A stretch of DNA of 64,000 bases from Pseudogracilibacillus sp037892545 (GCF_037892545.1 NZ_JBBKBG010000002.1:124001-188000), one strand, 5' to 3'. Counted from the first letter of the stretch, positions 52,765-62,036 are shown. Program-made: numbers and translations. The notes: generated from the sequence alone by a model not told the origin.

Positions 52765-53196
52765 ATGAAATTTTATATTGCATCCCCATTTTTCAATGAG
52801 GAAGAATTAACACACGTAAAAGACATAGAGCAAGTTTTACAAGAAAGCGGACATCAAATGTTTTCACCGCGTCAAAATCAATTACCTGAATTTGAATTTG
52901 CTTCATTTGAATGGCGTACAAATGTATTTCGGAATGATATAAACCATATTAAATGGTGTGACGCATTAATCGCTATATTAGACGACAACTATGGAGATAC
53001 AGGGACAGCATTTGAAGTTGGTTATGCGTATGCCATCGGTCGACCAGTATATTTATATAATCCATCAGGAAATATTATTAACTTGATGATTACAGATGCA
53101 CTTCACGGTTATTTTGAGTCCTTAGACGAAATTCGAGCATATGACTTTGAGCTAGCACCAGCAAAACCTTATATGAAAAAAATTAAAGATGTGTAA
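52765..53196 (+). CDS. Nucleoside 2-deoxyribosyltransferase
   Basis: A 143-residue enzyme of the PF05014-type family. It starts KFYIASPFFN and has GDTGTAFEVGYAYAIGRPVYLY (about 76-97), including the catalytic Glu and glycine-rich nucleotide site. It transfers deoxyribose between bases, or hydrolyses nucleosides in some members. AAAGGAG precedes the ATG. Confidence 0.85.
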   Translation: MKFYIASPFFNEEELTHVKDIEQVLQESGHQMFSPRQNQLPEFEFASFEWRTNVFRNDINHIKWCDALIAILDDNYGDTGTAFEVGYAYAIGRPVYLYNPSGNIINLMITDALHGYFESLDEIRAYDFELAPAKPYMKKIKDV

Positions 53197-53233
53197 GATG
53201 ATTCGTTTTATTGGGACGGTACCATTTAAAAGT

Positions 53234-53270
53234 AGATGATTCCTATATTAATGTAGGGATCATCTTTTTT
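53234..53270 (+). terminator. Terminator after deoxyribosyltransferase gene
   Basis: AGATGATTCCTAT pairs with GTAGGGATCATCT and runs into TTTTTTT. Confidence 0.85.
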
Positions 53271-53419
53271 TATCCTCTTTTTCTCATTTCACTAAAAAGG
53301 GACTAGTTCTTTGCATCTATATTTTAAAAGGTGTACATTAGTAATAGGAAGGCAATAATAAAAACATATTACGATGGATAAAAATAAGCTTGCTTTTATC
53401 CAAGAAAGGATGTTTTGTA

Positions 53420-54313
53420 ATGGAAATAAACAATATAATGGTTGCAGGTTCAGGCGTGTTAGGAAGTCAAATTGTATTTCAATCCGCAGTACATGGTTTT
53501 GGTGTACATGTGTATGACATTAACGAAGCGGCGATCGAAGCGGCAAAAGAACGATTAAATGTATTAAAGGAAAGATATAAAGCGGATCTTGGATTGACAG
53601 ACGAAGTTCTAGACGAGGCTTATAATAGGATTGTTTTTTTCACTAGCATAGAAGAAGCAGTTGACAACGTACAATTAGTTATTGAAGCGGTACCAGAATT
53701 ACTTGATATTAAACATGACTTTTATGCGGAATTATCTGAAAAGGCGAGCGACGATGTTATTTTCGCATCGAATTCATCAACTTTTATTCCGAGCCAAATT
53801 AAATCGTTTGTAAAAAATCCGGGAAGATATCTCCATTTACATTTTGCGAATGAAATTTGGAAATTTAACATTGCGGAGATTATGAAACATGAAGGCACAG
53901 AAGAGAAGGTTTTTGATCGTACCATTGAATTTGCGAAAGAAATAGGGATGATTCCGATACCAATATATAAAGAGCAACCAGGATATGTATTAAACTCCTT
54001 ATTAGTGCCATTCCTAAACTCTGCAGAGTATCTGGTTGTAAACGGGATAGCAGATCCTCACACAATTGATAAAACTTGGATGATTTCAACAGGTGCCCCA
54101 AGTGGTCCGTTTGCGATTTTAGACATTATAGGAATTAATACACCTTATAATTTAGCAAAAACTAAGGCTGCTGCTGGAGATGAACAGGGAAAAAAGGTTG
54201 CTAAATATTTAAAAGAGAATTTCATTGATAAAAATAAATTAGGTGTACAAAGTGGGGAAGGGTTTTACACGTATCCAAATCCAGCGTATAAAGAGGAAGA
54301 TTTCTTAAAATAA
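53420..54313 (+). CDS. 3-hydroxyacyl-CoA dehydrogenase
   Basis: A 297-residue NAD-dependent dehydrogenase. GSGVLGSQIVFQSAVHG (about 10-26) is the Rossmann motif, and the 3HCDH signature is in the GYVLNSLLVP region near residue 190. It is of the short single-function type, without an enoyl-CoA hydratase domain. AAAGGATG lies upstream of the ATG at 53420. Confidence 0.85.
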   Translation: MEINNIMVAGSGVLGSQIVFQSAVHGFGVHVYDINEAAIEAAKERLNVLKERYKADLGLTDEVLDEAYNRIVFFTSIEEAVDNVQLVIEAVPELLDIKHDFYAELSEKASDDVIFASNSSTFIPSQIKSFVKNPGRYLHLHFANEIWKFNIAEIMKHEGTEEKVFDRTIEFAKEIGMIPIPIYKEQPGYVLNSLLVPFLNSAEYLVVNGIADPHTIDKTWMISTGAPSGPFAILDIIGINTPYNLAKTKAAAGDEQGKKVAKYLKENFIDKNKLGVQSGEGFYTYPNPAYKEEDFLK

Positions 54314-54317
54314 ATAA

Positions 54318-54349
54318 AAACACTCTTAGAGGTCACTCTAAGGGTGTTT
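54318..54349. terminator. Terminator between convergent genes
   Basis: AAACACTCTTAGA pairs with TCTAAGGGTGTTT; serves the dehydrogenase gene and the convergent gene. Confidence 0.8.
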
Positions 54350-54356
54350 GTTTAGT

Positions 54357-54833
54357 TTAGCTTACTTTACCTTTATACATCATGCCGCCGTTCAGGTCGA
54401 TAATTTTTAAGAAGTTTTTCTTTTTCATATAAATTGTTTTATATTGTTTATGTCCATTTTCATCTTTTATTAACATAATTCGTTTGTACGGATTATCTTC
54501 CACGACATCCATAGACAGTCCATTCATATCTACTTTACTTTCAATTATTTTTGTTTCTTCAAATTGATATGTTTCGGTTGTATCAGGCGTTTCTGTTACG
54601 GTTTCTTCTTTTGTGGAATCTTCGTCTATATCTGTTGTATCAACTTCTTTATCCACTTCAGCTTCTGACTCTACTGGAGTTTCTTCTGTTAATTTATCAC
54701 CATCATCTTTTACATGCTCATCTTGGTTTGTTTGATTATGGTAGACGGTGATTTCATCCGCTTTTGTAGTTAAACCAAACCCAATTCCTAATACGAGAAC
54801 TAGAACAACTATTAAACCAATCATTTTTTTCAT
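54357..54833 (-). CDS. Secreted or membrane-anchored acidic protein
   Basis: A 158-residue protein with one N-terminal hydrophobic segment (about 4-22), an acidic Thr/Glu-rich linker (about 35-90) and a small C-terminal globular part. No lipobox Cys and no sorting motif. It is downstream of the class D sortase gene on the same strand, but an intervening terminator at 54931-54961 makes it a separate unit. Function unknown. Confidence 0.6.
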   Translation of the reverse strand: MKKMIGLIVVLVLVLGIGFGLTTKADEITVYHNQTNQDEHVKDDGDKLTEETPVESEAEVDKEVDTTDIDEDSTKEETVTETPDTTETYQFEETKIIESKVDMNGLSMDVVEDNPYKRIMLIKDENGHKQYKTIYMKKKNFLKIIDLNGGMMYKGKVS

Positions 54834-54930
54834 TTTATCTCTCTCTCCCTTCGACTCATACTTATATATTAAAGGGAAAAAATGATAACAAAGCGAGAGG
54901 AAAATGAGAAAACGTTAAGAAATTCGCATA

Positions 54931-54961
54931 AAAAATATCTCCGACAAATTTTCTCGGAGAT
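54931..54961 (-). terminator. Terminator after sortase gene
   Basis: ATCTCCGA and TCGGAGAT pair and the minus strand runs into TTTTTTAT. Confidence 0.75.
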
Positions 54962-54969
54962 TAGACGTA

Positions 54970-55569
54970 TTATTTATTTGATTTTTCTGTTACAGGATAA
55001 GAGTGCAAAATATATCTGTCTGGTGCATCTCCAATATAGGAGAATGGATAACAGGTAGAAACAGTTAATACTTCTTCATCACGACTTGGGTCGATTATTG
55101 TCGTATCATCTGCTGGTACGATGACTGTTTCACTATCGCGAATTGCATAGACGAATGTTCCATGCTCCATTTGGATATGGAATTCATCCCCATCTTCTAA
55201 ATCACCAAAATTTCGAAAAACAGTATCACGGTGGCCCGAGAGTAAAATTTGTTTGTTCTCACCTGGAAACCCTGTACCTGAATAATGCCCGACACCTTGA
55301 GCTAATTCCTTTTCATCTGTTCCTTCAACAATTGGGATTTCACGATCTAGTTTCGGGATGTATAATACACCAATTGTATCTCCTTCACTGAATACACTAT
55401 AATCGAAATCAATATTATCCTCAACAATATCAGTTGAAACAAATTCTTTCGCTTCGCTTAAACGTTGACCTTCATTATATTTGGAAGTGAAATATTCATA
55501 ACCTCCATATGCTAATAATGCTAGTCCAGCGATAATTAATAAAACTGAAATTGTACGAGACATAGGCAT
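54970..55569 (-). CDS. Class D sortase
   Basis: A 199-residue sortase. It has an N-terminal membrane anchor (about 5-25), the beta-barrel, catalytic His in SGHRDTVF (about 113), Cys in TVSTCYPF (about 167) and Arg in DRYILHSY (about 180). It covalently anchors proteins to peptidoglycan. Class D enzymes of Bacillus use LPxTA-type motifs, and the nucleotidase at 35511 carries LPNTA. AAAGGAA is near the ATG at 55569; the second ATG (55563) is also possible. Confidence 0.88.
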   Translation of the reverse strand: MPMSRTISVLLIIAGLALLAYGGYEYFTSKYNEGQRLSEAKEFVSTDIVEDNIDFDYSVFSEGDTIGVLYIPKLDREIPIVEGTDEKELAQGVGHYSGTGFPGENKQILLSGHRDTVFRNFGDLEDGDEFHIQMEHGTFVYAIRDSETVIVPADDTTIIDPSRDEEVLTVSTCYPFSYIGDAPDRYILHSYPVTEKSNK

Positions 55570-55765
55570 TCCGTTCCTTTCTGAAAAGTCTTACTTTAAT
55601 AATTACTTCTATCATACTATACACTTGGAAAAATTACATTATTTAATGGTATTCATACTTTTTATAGGTAATGCATATTTTTAACTTTGAAAATTAGAAC
55701 GTTTATATAATTTATGTCAGCAGGATGATTTAGATTATATATGTACGATATATGAGGAAGATGAT

Positions 55766-55956
55766 ATGATTATGTCAAATGAAGGAGTGGTGGAAATTTT
55801 ACACACCATGTCCAAAGAAAGTGAAGCGATTAACCAAATATAATCTAAGTTCATCGATTAAATATCTTGTATATGTATGTAAAGAAGAAACCGCAAGAAA
55901 TCGAGTTAGTCGATGGAACGATTGCAGATCTTTCCGTAATTCATATAAAGGAGTAG
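55766..55956 (+). pseudogene. Possible degraded small gene upstream of glycerate kinase
   Basis: A 25-codon frame (55766-55843) with GAGGAAG upstream stops early. In another frame 55873-55956 reads as a 27-residue polypeptide with typical codon use that ends just before the glycerate kinase start. Together they look like a small gene broken by a frameshift. A 61-codon frame (55779-55964) in a third register is probably spurious. Not identified; low confidence. No other feature is seen in 55570-55765. Confidence 0.25.
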
Positions 55957-55960
55957 CAAA

Positions 55961-57085
55961 ATGAAAATAGTAATCGCGCCAGACAGTTATAAAGATAGTT
56001 TAGAGGCTACAAATGTTTCTGAAATAATTGCTCAAGCCATACATGATGTAGAACCGTCGATTAGAACCGTTTTAAAACCTATGGCAGATGGGGGCGAGGG
56101 AACATTAAATAGTTTATTTCATAGGGGGAATATGGAAAAAATTTATGTGTATGTCACAGGAGCACGTGGAGAAAAAATCAATACGTATTATGGAATATCT
56201 GATGATCATATTGCATTTATTGAAATGGCATTAATAGCTGGTTTGGAACAAATATCACTTTCAGAGAGGAATCCATATAACACAACTTCGTATGGTTTGG
56301 GAGAAGTAATGGAAGATGCCTATCGTCGTGGTTGTCGACAATTTGTTATCGGTATTGGTGGAAGTGCCACGAATGATGGTGGATTAGGAATGTTACAGGC
56401 ATTAGGTATGAAAGCATTTAATAATATTGGAGAAGAGGTTTCCATTTTTGGGAAAGATATTTCAGACATTCATACTGTAGATGTAACCGCTTTAAACAAA
56501 TGGCAAACAGAGGTGGAAATAAAAGTAGCATCAGATGTAAATAATCCGCTTTGTGGAAAACAAGGGGCAACATATGTGTATGGACCACAAAAAGGTTTAC
56601 CCTCTTCTAATTTAGCGCAATTTGATCAAGCGATGGATCGATATGGAACTATTTTAGAGAATGCCTTTCAAAACAACTTAAAAAAACAAGAAGGAGCGGG
56701 GGCCGCAGGTGGAATAGGATTTGCTCTTTTATGTTTACATGCAAAGTTAAAATCGGGGGCTAAATTAATTGCTCAAATGATTGAATTAGAACAAGAGTTG
56801 GAAGATACAACATTCGTTATCACAGGAGAAGGAAAAACAGATGAACAGACATTGTATGGGAAAGCCCCGAGCTATGTAGCTACATTAGCAAAACAATATA
56901 ATGTACCGACCGTCTTACTTTCAGGATCCATAAGTAAACATGAAAAATTATCAGATCAATTTGCAGGGTGTTTTTCCATTGTCAATGGACCGCTGAGTTT
57001 AGAAGAATGTATGAATCAAGCAGAAACATTGCTGTATGAACAAACGAAACAAATAATGTCATTGATTTTATCATTTTATAAATGA
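55961..57085 (+). CDS. Glycerate 2-kinase (GlxK/GarK type)
   Basis: A 374-residue glycerate kinase type I. It has APDSYKDSLEA at the N terminus, GGSATNDGG (about 125-133), the GAGAAGGIGFALL segment and VTGEGKTDEQT (about 285-295), all family signatures. It phosphorylates D-glycerate from glyoxylate or serine catabolism. AAAGGAG lies upstream of the ATG. Confidence 0.92.
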   Translation: MKIVIAPDSYKDSLEATNVSEIIAQAIHDVEPSIRTVLKPMADGGEGTLNSLFHRGNMEKIYVYVTGARGEKINTYYGISDDHIAFIEMALIAGLEQISLSERNPYNTTSYGLGEVMEDAYRRGCRQFVIGIGGSATNDGGLGMLQALGMKAFNNIGEEVSIFGKDISDIHTVDVTALNKWQTEVEIKVASDVNNPLCGKQGATYVYGPQKGLPSSNLAQFDQAMDRYGTILENAFQNNLKKQEGAGAAGGIGFALLCLHAKLKSGAKLIAQMIELEQELEDTTFVITGEGKTDEQTLYGKAPSYVATLAKQYNVPTVLLSGSISKHEKLSDQFAGCFSIVNGPLSLEECMNQAETLLYEQTKQIMSLILSFYK

Positions 57086-57140
57086 AAAGGAGTGAATACA
57101 GGTGGAAGGTATTGGTTTAATTTAATTGTATTTAAATTTA

Positions 57141-57173
57141 ATCCCCTAGAAATAGTAATGATTTCTAGGGGAT
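57141..57173. terminator. Hairpin after glycerate kinase
   Basis: ATCCCCTAGAAAT pairs with ATTTCTAGGGGAT (13 bp perfect) around a 7-base loop; a T-rich tail is weak, so termination is presumed. Confidence 0.65.
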
Positions 57174-57233
57174 ATAGTTTATCGTATCGTTTTAGGTTTT
57201 GAAGAAATCAATATTTTTCACATGAAAAATGAT

Positions 57234-57539
57234 TTAAGATTTCTTAATCATTTCTAGAAGCATATGGGAAAGTGACTTTTGTTCTTCTTTGGATCCAGAT
57301 TTCCATAACTCCATTAAGAGATGTTCCTCTCGATTACGAGGCTCTTCATGTTTAGCGAGATAATTTGCGACTAATTCCGTTGCTTTTGCAAGCTTGTCAT
57401 CGCTTAATCCCATATTTTCCCCTAGTTCGATTTTTTCTAAGAGGTATTGTTTAAAACGATCAAAATTTTCTAGGATGGAATCCTTTTGTTCACTGTCCAT
57501 CTCAGTTAATTCTTTTTGCACTTTATTTTGCATCTCCAT
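57234..57539 (-). CDS. DUF3243 protein (YmfJ-like)
   Basis: A 101-residue soluble alpha-helical protein. HEEPRNREEHLLMELWK is the DUF3243 hallmark, preceded by the FKQYLLEKIELGENMGLS segment. B. subtilis YmfJ is a related single-domain protein. AAAGGAG is 9 bases from the ATG at 57539. Function not known. Confidence 0.8.
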   Translation of the reverse strand: MEMQNKVQKELTEMDSEQKDSILENFDRFKQYLLEKIELGENMGLSDDKLAKATELVANYLAKHEEPRNREEHLLMELWKSGSKEEQKSLSHMLLEMIKKS

Positions 57540-57646
57540 GTCCAATCACTCCTTTTTAATTTCTATGTATAATTATGAGCTAATTGATGTAATATTAACC
57601 ATGGTAAAAAAATACAAAAAATACTTTTACTCAAATAAAAAACAAA

Positions 57647-57895
57647 TTACTTTCGTATACTACCCATAATGAGGCTTAGGATACCAATTACGATAATTGC
57701 CCCAATTAAGGTAGGAATGATAAAGAAACCACCTATTTCTGGTCCAAAGTTTCCCATCAATATAGAACCTAACCAACCACCAACTATACCAGCTATAATA
57801 TTACCAATGATTCCACCTGGAACATCTTTACTTATAATTAATCCTGCTAACCAACCAAGAATACCACCGACAATAAGTGCCCATAAAGTTCCCAT
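57647..57895 (-). CDS. GlsB/YeaQ/YmgE family membrane protein
   Basis: An 82-residue glycine-rich membrane protein with three hydrophobic segments (GGILGWLAGLI, GNIIAGIVGGWLG, IGAIIVIGILSLI). Members of the transglycosylase-associated/GlsB family are stress-induced. AAGGAGGA precedes the ATG. The frame reaches to 57961 without a ribosome site. Confidence 0.8.
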   Translation of the reverse strand: MGTLWALIVGGILGWLAGLIISKDVPGGIIGNIIAGIVGGWLGSILMGNFGPEIGGFFIIPTLIGAIIVIGILSLIMGSIRK

Positions 57896-58024
57896 TTTAC
57901 TCTTCCTCCTTTTTGATATGTTTCCCAATTGATACGTTGTTAATAATGAAAGCCACTCCACGTAATCTTAAGCTGAAAACTATAACATGTCGTGTTTCAT
58001 GGTGTAAGGGTGAAACTTGAAAAA

Positions 58025-58047
58025 AGAACGCTTTGTTGCGCTCTAGT
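58025..58047 (-). terminator. Weak terminator after ku
   Basis: AGAACGC pairs imperfectly with GCGCTCT, and the minus strand runs into TTTTTT. It lies just after the ku stop. Confidence 0.45.
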
Positions 58048-58059
58048 TTAAATTAATTG

Positions 58060-58902
58060 TTACGATGTAGTTTGTTTTTTAGTTGTAGATTTTCGTTTAG
58101 TATTCTTTGTCTTTGGATGATCCTTTTTCGCTCGATTCAATGATGCTTGTAAGGCATCCATCAAGTTAGACTCAAAACCTGGGCCGGGTTTGCCTTCTGC
58201 TGTAACGGTAGTTGTTTGCTTTTTGTTTTTCTTTTCTTCAATTAATTCAAGCAATGCCGTCCTATAATCGTCTGTATATTTTTCTGGATCAAACTTCGTC
58301 GTTAATTGCTCAATTAACATTTTAGCTGTATCCAATTCCTTTTTTACAGTGTCTACTTTAGCGGGTACATTTGGAACTTCCTTTACATCTCTTACTTCAT
58401 CTGGATAATGAATCGTTTCAACTACTAAAGTATTCGCATACACACGAATTACAGCTAGTTGTTCTTTTGATCGGATCATCATTTTTGCAACGCCTATTTT
58501 TTTAGTATCTTTTAAAGCATTACGCAATAAACCATAAGCTTTACTTCCACCTTCGTTTGGCGATAAATAATAACTTTTTTCAAAATAAATAGGATCTATA
58601 TCCGATAACTTTACAAAGTCAATAATTTCCACTGCTTTATCGGTTTGCTCTTTTTGTAATGCCTCTAATTCTTTTTCATCTAAAATAACAAATTTATCTT
58701 TAGCATATTCATACGCTTTAACAATATCTTCACTTTTAACTTCTTCCTCACAGTAAGGGCAAGTTTTTTCATATTTAATAGGTGTTTTACACTTCTTATG
58801 CAATTGTCTAAGTTTTATATCCTTATTTTCGGTTGCAGCGTGCATTTTTACAGGTATGTTTACAAGTCCAAAACTTATTGTCCCTTTCCACATTGTGTGC
58901 AT
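58060..58902 (-). CDS. ku: Ku protein for non-homologous end joining
   Basis: A 280-residue bacterial Ku. TMWKGTISFGLVNIPVKMH begins the core, with the zinc-free HKKC and CPYCEEEV segments, and a basic Lys/Thr-rich tail (last 40 residues) that binds DNA. It binds broken ends and recruits LigD, encoded divergently 87 bases away. GGAGGAC precedes the ATG at 58902. In Bacillus the pair is expressed in spores, where end joining protects the single genome. No clear sigma-G site is seen; a CATGCTA on the plus strand is a weak candidate for a -10. Confidence 0.93.
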   Translation of the reverse strand: MHTMWKGTISFGLVNIPVKMHAATENKDIKLRQLHKKCKTPIKYEKTCPYCEEEVKSEDIVKAYEYAKDKFVILDEKELEALQKEQTDKAVEIIDFVKLSDIDPIYFEKSYYLSPNEGGSKAYGLLRNALKDTKKIGVAKMMIRSKEQLAVIRVYANTLVVETIHYPDEVRDVKEVPNVPAKVDTVKKELDTAKMLIEQLTTKFDPEKYTDDYRTALLELIEEKKNKKQTTTVTAEGKPGPGFESNLMDALQASLNRAKKDHPKTKNTKRKSTTKKQTTS

Positions 58903-58989
58903 GACTTGTCCTCCTTTTCTAATTATTTTGCTGATTTGTAAGTTTTTTATACAAAGAATGAGGCATGCTATGTAAAAGAGGTGATACAT

Positions 58990-60795
58990 ATGAACGTTAT
59001 GAAACCAATAGCAATAGAGGAAATCCCTAAGGGCGATGATTGGTTGTATGAAGTAAAGTATGACGGATTTCGATGTGTGTTACATTGGGAAAGAGATGGA
59101 GTGAAAATTACAAACAGAAATAATAAAGATTTGTCTGGAAATTTTCCAGAGATCATCAACTATTGTCATAAAAATAAAGAGAAAATGAATGCATTTTTAC
59201 CAGTGAAAATGGATGGCGAATTAGTTGTGTTAAACAATCCATTTCAAGCAAATTTTTCATGGATACAAAAACGAGGAAGGTTAAAAAATGAGGACTTGAT
59301 TCGAAATAAATCGGAAGAACGACCCGTAACGTTTATGGCTTTTGACCTTTTACAGTATAAAGGGGAGTATTTGTACCATAAAAAATTATTGTATCGAAAA
59401 CAATTACTAAAAGAATTATTTACAGCATCTTCTTTAAAAGTACGAATACAGTTCATTCACACATATGAAAATGGTAAAAATTTATGGAAAAAAGTCTATG
59501 ATTATAAGGGAGAAGGATTGATTGCTAAAAGGAAAAATAGCGTGTATTTAGAAGGTAAAAAACATCGAGATTGGTATAAAATTAAAAATTGGCGAAAAGT
59601 CCAAGGCTTTTTAACTCATATGGATATGGTCAATGGTTATTTTCTAGTCAGTGTGTATGATGGGGGAGTCATCAAAACTATTGGAAAATGTAAACACGGT
59701 TTAAATGAGGAATCAATGAGTACATTGAAACAAATTTTTATAACAAAAGGTGATAAACAGGGGGACGGTTATTCACTATTACCGGCTATTTGTGTATCCA
59801 TAAACACTTTAGACTTACATAAAGGCGAATTAAGGGAGCCATCATTTAAAGAACTCCTACCTAATACAAGACCAGAAGAATGTACCATCGAGCAATTACA
59901 TCTTGATATGGCTATGATTCCACCTGGAATGGAAATAACTAATACGAACAAGGTGTTTTGGCCAGATAAAAAGTTGACGAAAGGGAATTTACTTACTTAT
60001 ATAAGAGAAGTTTCTCCTTATATGTTACCCTTCCTAAGGGGAAAAGCATTAACCGTCATTCGTTCTCCGGATGGTGTGTTAGGCGAAAGTTTCTTTCAAA
60101 AGAATCTTCCAAGTTACGCTCCTGAATTTATTAAACCTATAGAAGTAGATGGCGACAAATTAATTGTTTGTGATACATTAGACCATCTTGTTTGGTTCGC
60201 TAATCATGGGGCGATGGAATATCACATCCCTTTTCAAACGTTAGACAGTGAATATCCAAATGAAATTGTGTTTGATTTAGATCCACCGGATAGAGAAAGA
60301 TTTGATTTAGCTATACGGGCTGCGTTAATAATTAAGCTTTTATTAGACCGCCTGAATTTAATATCATTCGTTAAAACATCGGGGAATAAAGGTTTGCAAG
60401 TCCATATACCGATCCCTGTACAGAGTATGACATACGAAGAGACTGCTCTGTTTACGCAAGCAATTGCATGGACTTTAGAAAATAATTATTCGGATTTATT
60501 TACAACCGAACGTTTAAAGAAAAATAGAAAAGGGCGTTTATATATTGACTATGTACAGCACGGGAAAAATAAAACATTGATTGCACCATATTCACCAAGG
60601 AAAACTGCAGATGCAACGGTTGCAACACCACTTTTTTGGCAAGAGATTAGAGAGGGTCTTGTTCCTGATCAATTTACAATTGAAAATGTAGTGGAACGAA
60701 TTCATTTATTAGGATGTCCATTTGACAAATATTTTGAAGTTGGAGCGACTCAAGAAATGAATAAAGTATTAACAATGATACAATCTTCAACCTAA
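58990..60795 (+). CDS. ligD: DNA ligase D (LigD)
   Basis: A 601-residue NHEJ ligase. The ATP-dependent ligase domain comes first, with Lys23 in the YEVKYDGFR motif; the C-terminal part is the LigD polymerase/primase domain (about 310-595), with DLDPP and HIPIPV-like metal-site segments. The phosphoesterase domain of mycobacterial LigD is lacking, as in B. subtilis YkoU. It seals and fills Ku-bound ends. AAAGAGGTG lies eight bases before the ATG at 58990. Confidence 0.93.
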   Translation: MNVMKPIAIEEIPKGDDWLYEVKYDGFRCVLHWERDGVKITNRNNKDLSGNFPEIINYCHKNKEKMNAFLPVKMDGELVVLNNPFQANFSWIQKRGRLKNEDLIRNKSEERPVTFMAFDLLQYKGEYLYHKKLLYRKQLLKELFTASSLKVRIQFIHTYENGKNLWKKVYDYKGEGLIAKRKNSVYLEGKKHRDWYKIKNWRKVQGFLTHMDMVNGYFLVSVYDGGVIKTIGKCKHGLNEESMSTLKQIFITKGDKQGDGYSLLPAICVSINTLDLHKGELREPSFKELLPNTRPEECTIEQLHLDMAMIPPGMEITNTNKVFWPDKKLTKGNLLTYIREVSPYMLPFLRGKALTVIRSPDGVLGESFFQKNLPSYAPEFIKPIEVDGDKLIVCDTLDHLVWFANHGAMEYHIPFQTLDSEYPNEIVFDLDPPDRERFDLAIRAALIIKLLLDRLNLISFVKTSGNKGLQVHIPIPVQSMTYEETALFTQAIAWTLENNYSDLFTTERLKKNRKGRLYIDYVQHGKNKTLIAPYSPRKTADATVATPLFWQEIREGLVPDQFTIENVVERIHLLGCPFDKYFEVGATQEMNKVLTMIQSST

Positions 60796-60920
60796 TAAGG
60801 ATGCTTCTATTATTTTCCATATGGATGATCAATCCAAGTCACCACAAAAAAACAGTAAACCATCAAGTAAAGGCTTACTGCCGAGGAATATTCTTTTTCA
60901 GGATAGAGGGAGACGATGAC

Positions 60921-60970
60921 GTGCACTCCTTAAGTTAGAGCAAGATCTGAATTAAGGGGTGCTTTCTTTT
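60921..60970 (+). terminator. Terminator after ligD
   Basis: GCACTCCTTAA pairs with TTAAGGGGTGC and runs into TTTCTTTT. No gene is seen in 60796-61030. Confidence 0.7.
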
Positions 60971-61030
60971 GTATAAGTAAAATAATTCCGTGATCTAAAG
61001 AACGCCTCATCCTTCTCTGGTTAATCTATA

Positions 61031-61318
61031 TCATTCCGATTTGTAAAATGATCGAAAATCATCCCCAAACTCTGTACCATAATTCGGTCTATTCGCTCTC
61101 ATTTCATTATCGACCAAATCATTGTCCATGCCAATAAAGAATAAGGTTAATGCGTATAAGCCACTTAACCCAACTAATGCATAAATAATTCTAGATAAGA
61201 TTGCTCCCTGTCCACCAAAGATAGATGCAACTAAATCGAATTGAAAAAAACCAATCAATCCCCAATTAATCGCACCTATTATCACTAAAATTAAGGCTAA
61301 TATTTGTGACCAATTCAT
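61031..61318 (-). CDS. DUF378 membrane protein (YuzA-like)
   Basis: A 95-residue protein with two membrane helices (LILVIIGAINWGLIG and IIYALVGLSGLYAL) in the order of the DUF378 family, here with an extra acidic hydrophilic C-terminal tail. AAGGAGG precedes the ATG. Function unknown. Confidence 0.8.
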   Translation of the reverse strand: MNWSQILALILVIIGAINWGLIGFFQFDLVASIFGGQGAILSRIIYALVGLSGLYALTLFFIGMDNDLVDNEMRANRPNYGTEFGDDFRSFYKSE

Positions 61319-61434
61319 AAGCCAAAACCTCCTTTTTTATATTCTTTACAAAAGAGGTTTTATTATACTCGGATAATATTCGCGTTATGAATCAATAAAA
61401 TGTGTAGAGATAATGTCGTTGATTATGTTATTTG

Positions 61435-61463
61435 TTGACAAAGCTGTATATATTGGCTATTAT
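61435..61463 (+). promoter_or_regulatory. Promoter of tRNA-Val gene
   Basis: TTGACA (61435-61440), 17 bases, TATTAT (61458-61463), 21 bases upstream of the tRNA 5' end. Confidence 0.7.
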
Positions 61464-61484
61464 AATACATGTTCTTACATATTC

Positions 61485-61557
61485 GACTCCGTAGCTCAGC
61501 TGGGAGAGCGCTACCTTGACAGGGTAGAGGTCGTTGGTTCGAGCCCAATCGGAGTCA
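61485..61557 (+). tRNA. tRNA-Val (anticodon GAC)
   Basis: Full cloverleaf: acceptor GACTCCG/CGGAGTC, D arm GCTCAGCTGGGAGAGC, anticodon stem CTACC/GGTAG with loop TTGACAG (anticodon GAC, valine), T arm with GTTCGAGCC. The 3' CCA is not encoded. The gene stands alone; the island that follows suggests it is an integration site. Confidence 0.95.
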
Positions 61558-61564
61558 TACATTT

Positions 61565-61597
61565 AAACGTTTGTCCTATATAGGACAAGCGTTTTTT
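61565..61597 (+). terminator. Terminator of tRNA-Val
   Basis: AAACGTTTGTCC pairs with GGACAAGCGTTT (one mismatch, near-perfect) and runs into TTTTTT. Confidence 0.85.
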
Positions 61598-61802
61598 GTG
61601 TTTATAATAAATAAAAATAATTTGTTTTTGTTGACCAAATGAGAATAACACATGTTTAAGTACGAATTAGCAGCGTATAAATTCGGTTGCTTCAATTTAT
61701 TGTTTTGTTATGACTAGGATTACTAACTTTTAATATCGTGGTTAGCAACAGATTTAGCGTACGTAAGTTTAACTAATAGATGATAGCTATTGGTCACACT
61801 AA

Positions 61803-61910
61803 GAAATAAGTCTTAAAGCATTATCTGATGCAAAAGAAATTTGGGGAGTTAATGCATTATTACATAGCCATAACTTAATCGTGGCCTATACTTTTATCAA
61901 TACCATTTAA
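61803..61910 (+). pseudogene. Possible gene remnant in island leader
   Basis: A 35-codon open stretch without a start codon or ribosome site, between two stops. Codon use is like that of coding DNA and it contains WGVNALLHSHNL. It may be what is left of a gene lost when the island formed; chance is possible. The rest of 61601-61992 is AT-rich with no gene seen. Confidence 0.2.
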
Positions 61911-61992
61911 CACGGAATTATTATTTAAAACAAATGCAACACAATATATTGTGTTATTTATGTTAATGATGTCTATATATTGATTATTTACC

Positions 61993-62021
61993 TTGAACAG
62001 TACTGACCAAAAGGATATAAT
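61993..62021 (+). promoter_or_regulatory. Sigma-A promoter of CBASS-type operon
   Basis: TTGAAC (61993-61998), 17 bases, TATAAT (62016-62021). A near-consensus promoter about 48 bases before the CD-NTase start. Confidence 0.75.
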
Positions 62022-62036
62022 ATGGTTATCTAATTA

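Noticed and set aside
55779..55964. 61-codon frame upstream of glycerate kinase
   Set aside because: Third register over the two frames discussed, and it overlaps the kinase start; no ribosome site that fits.
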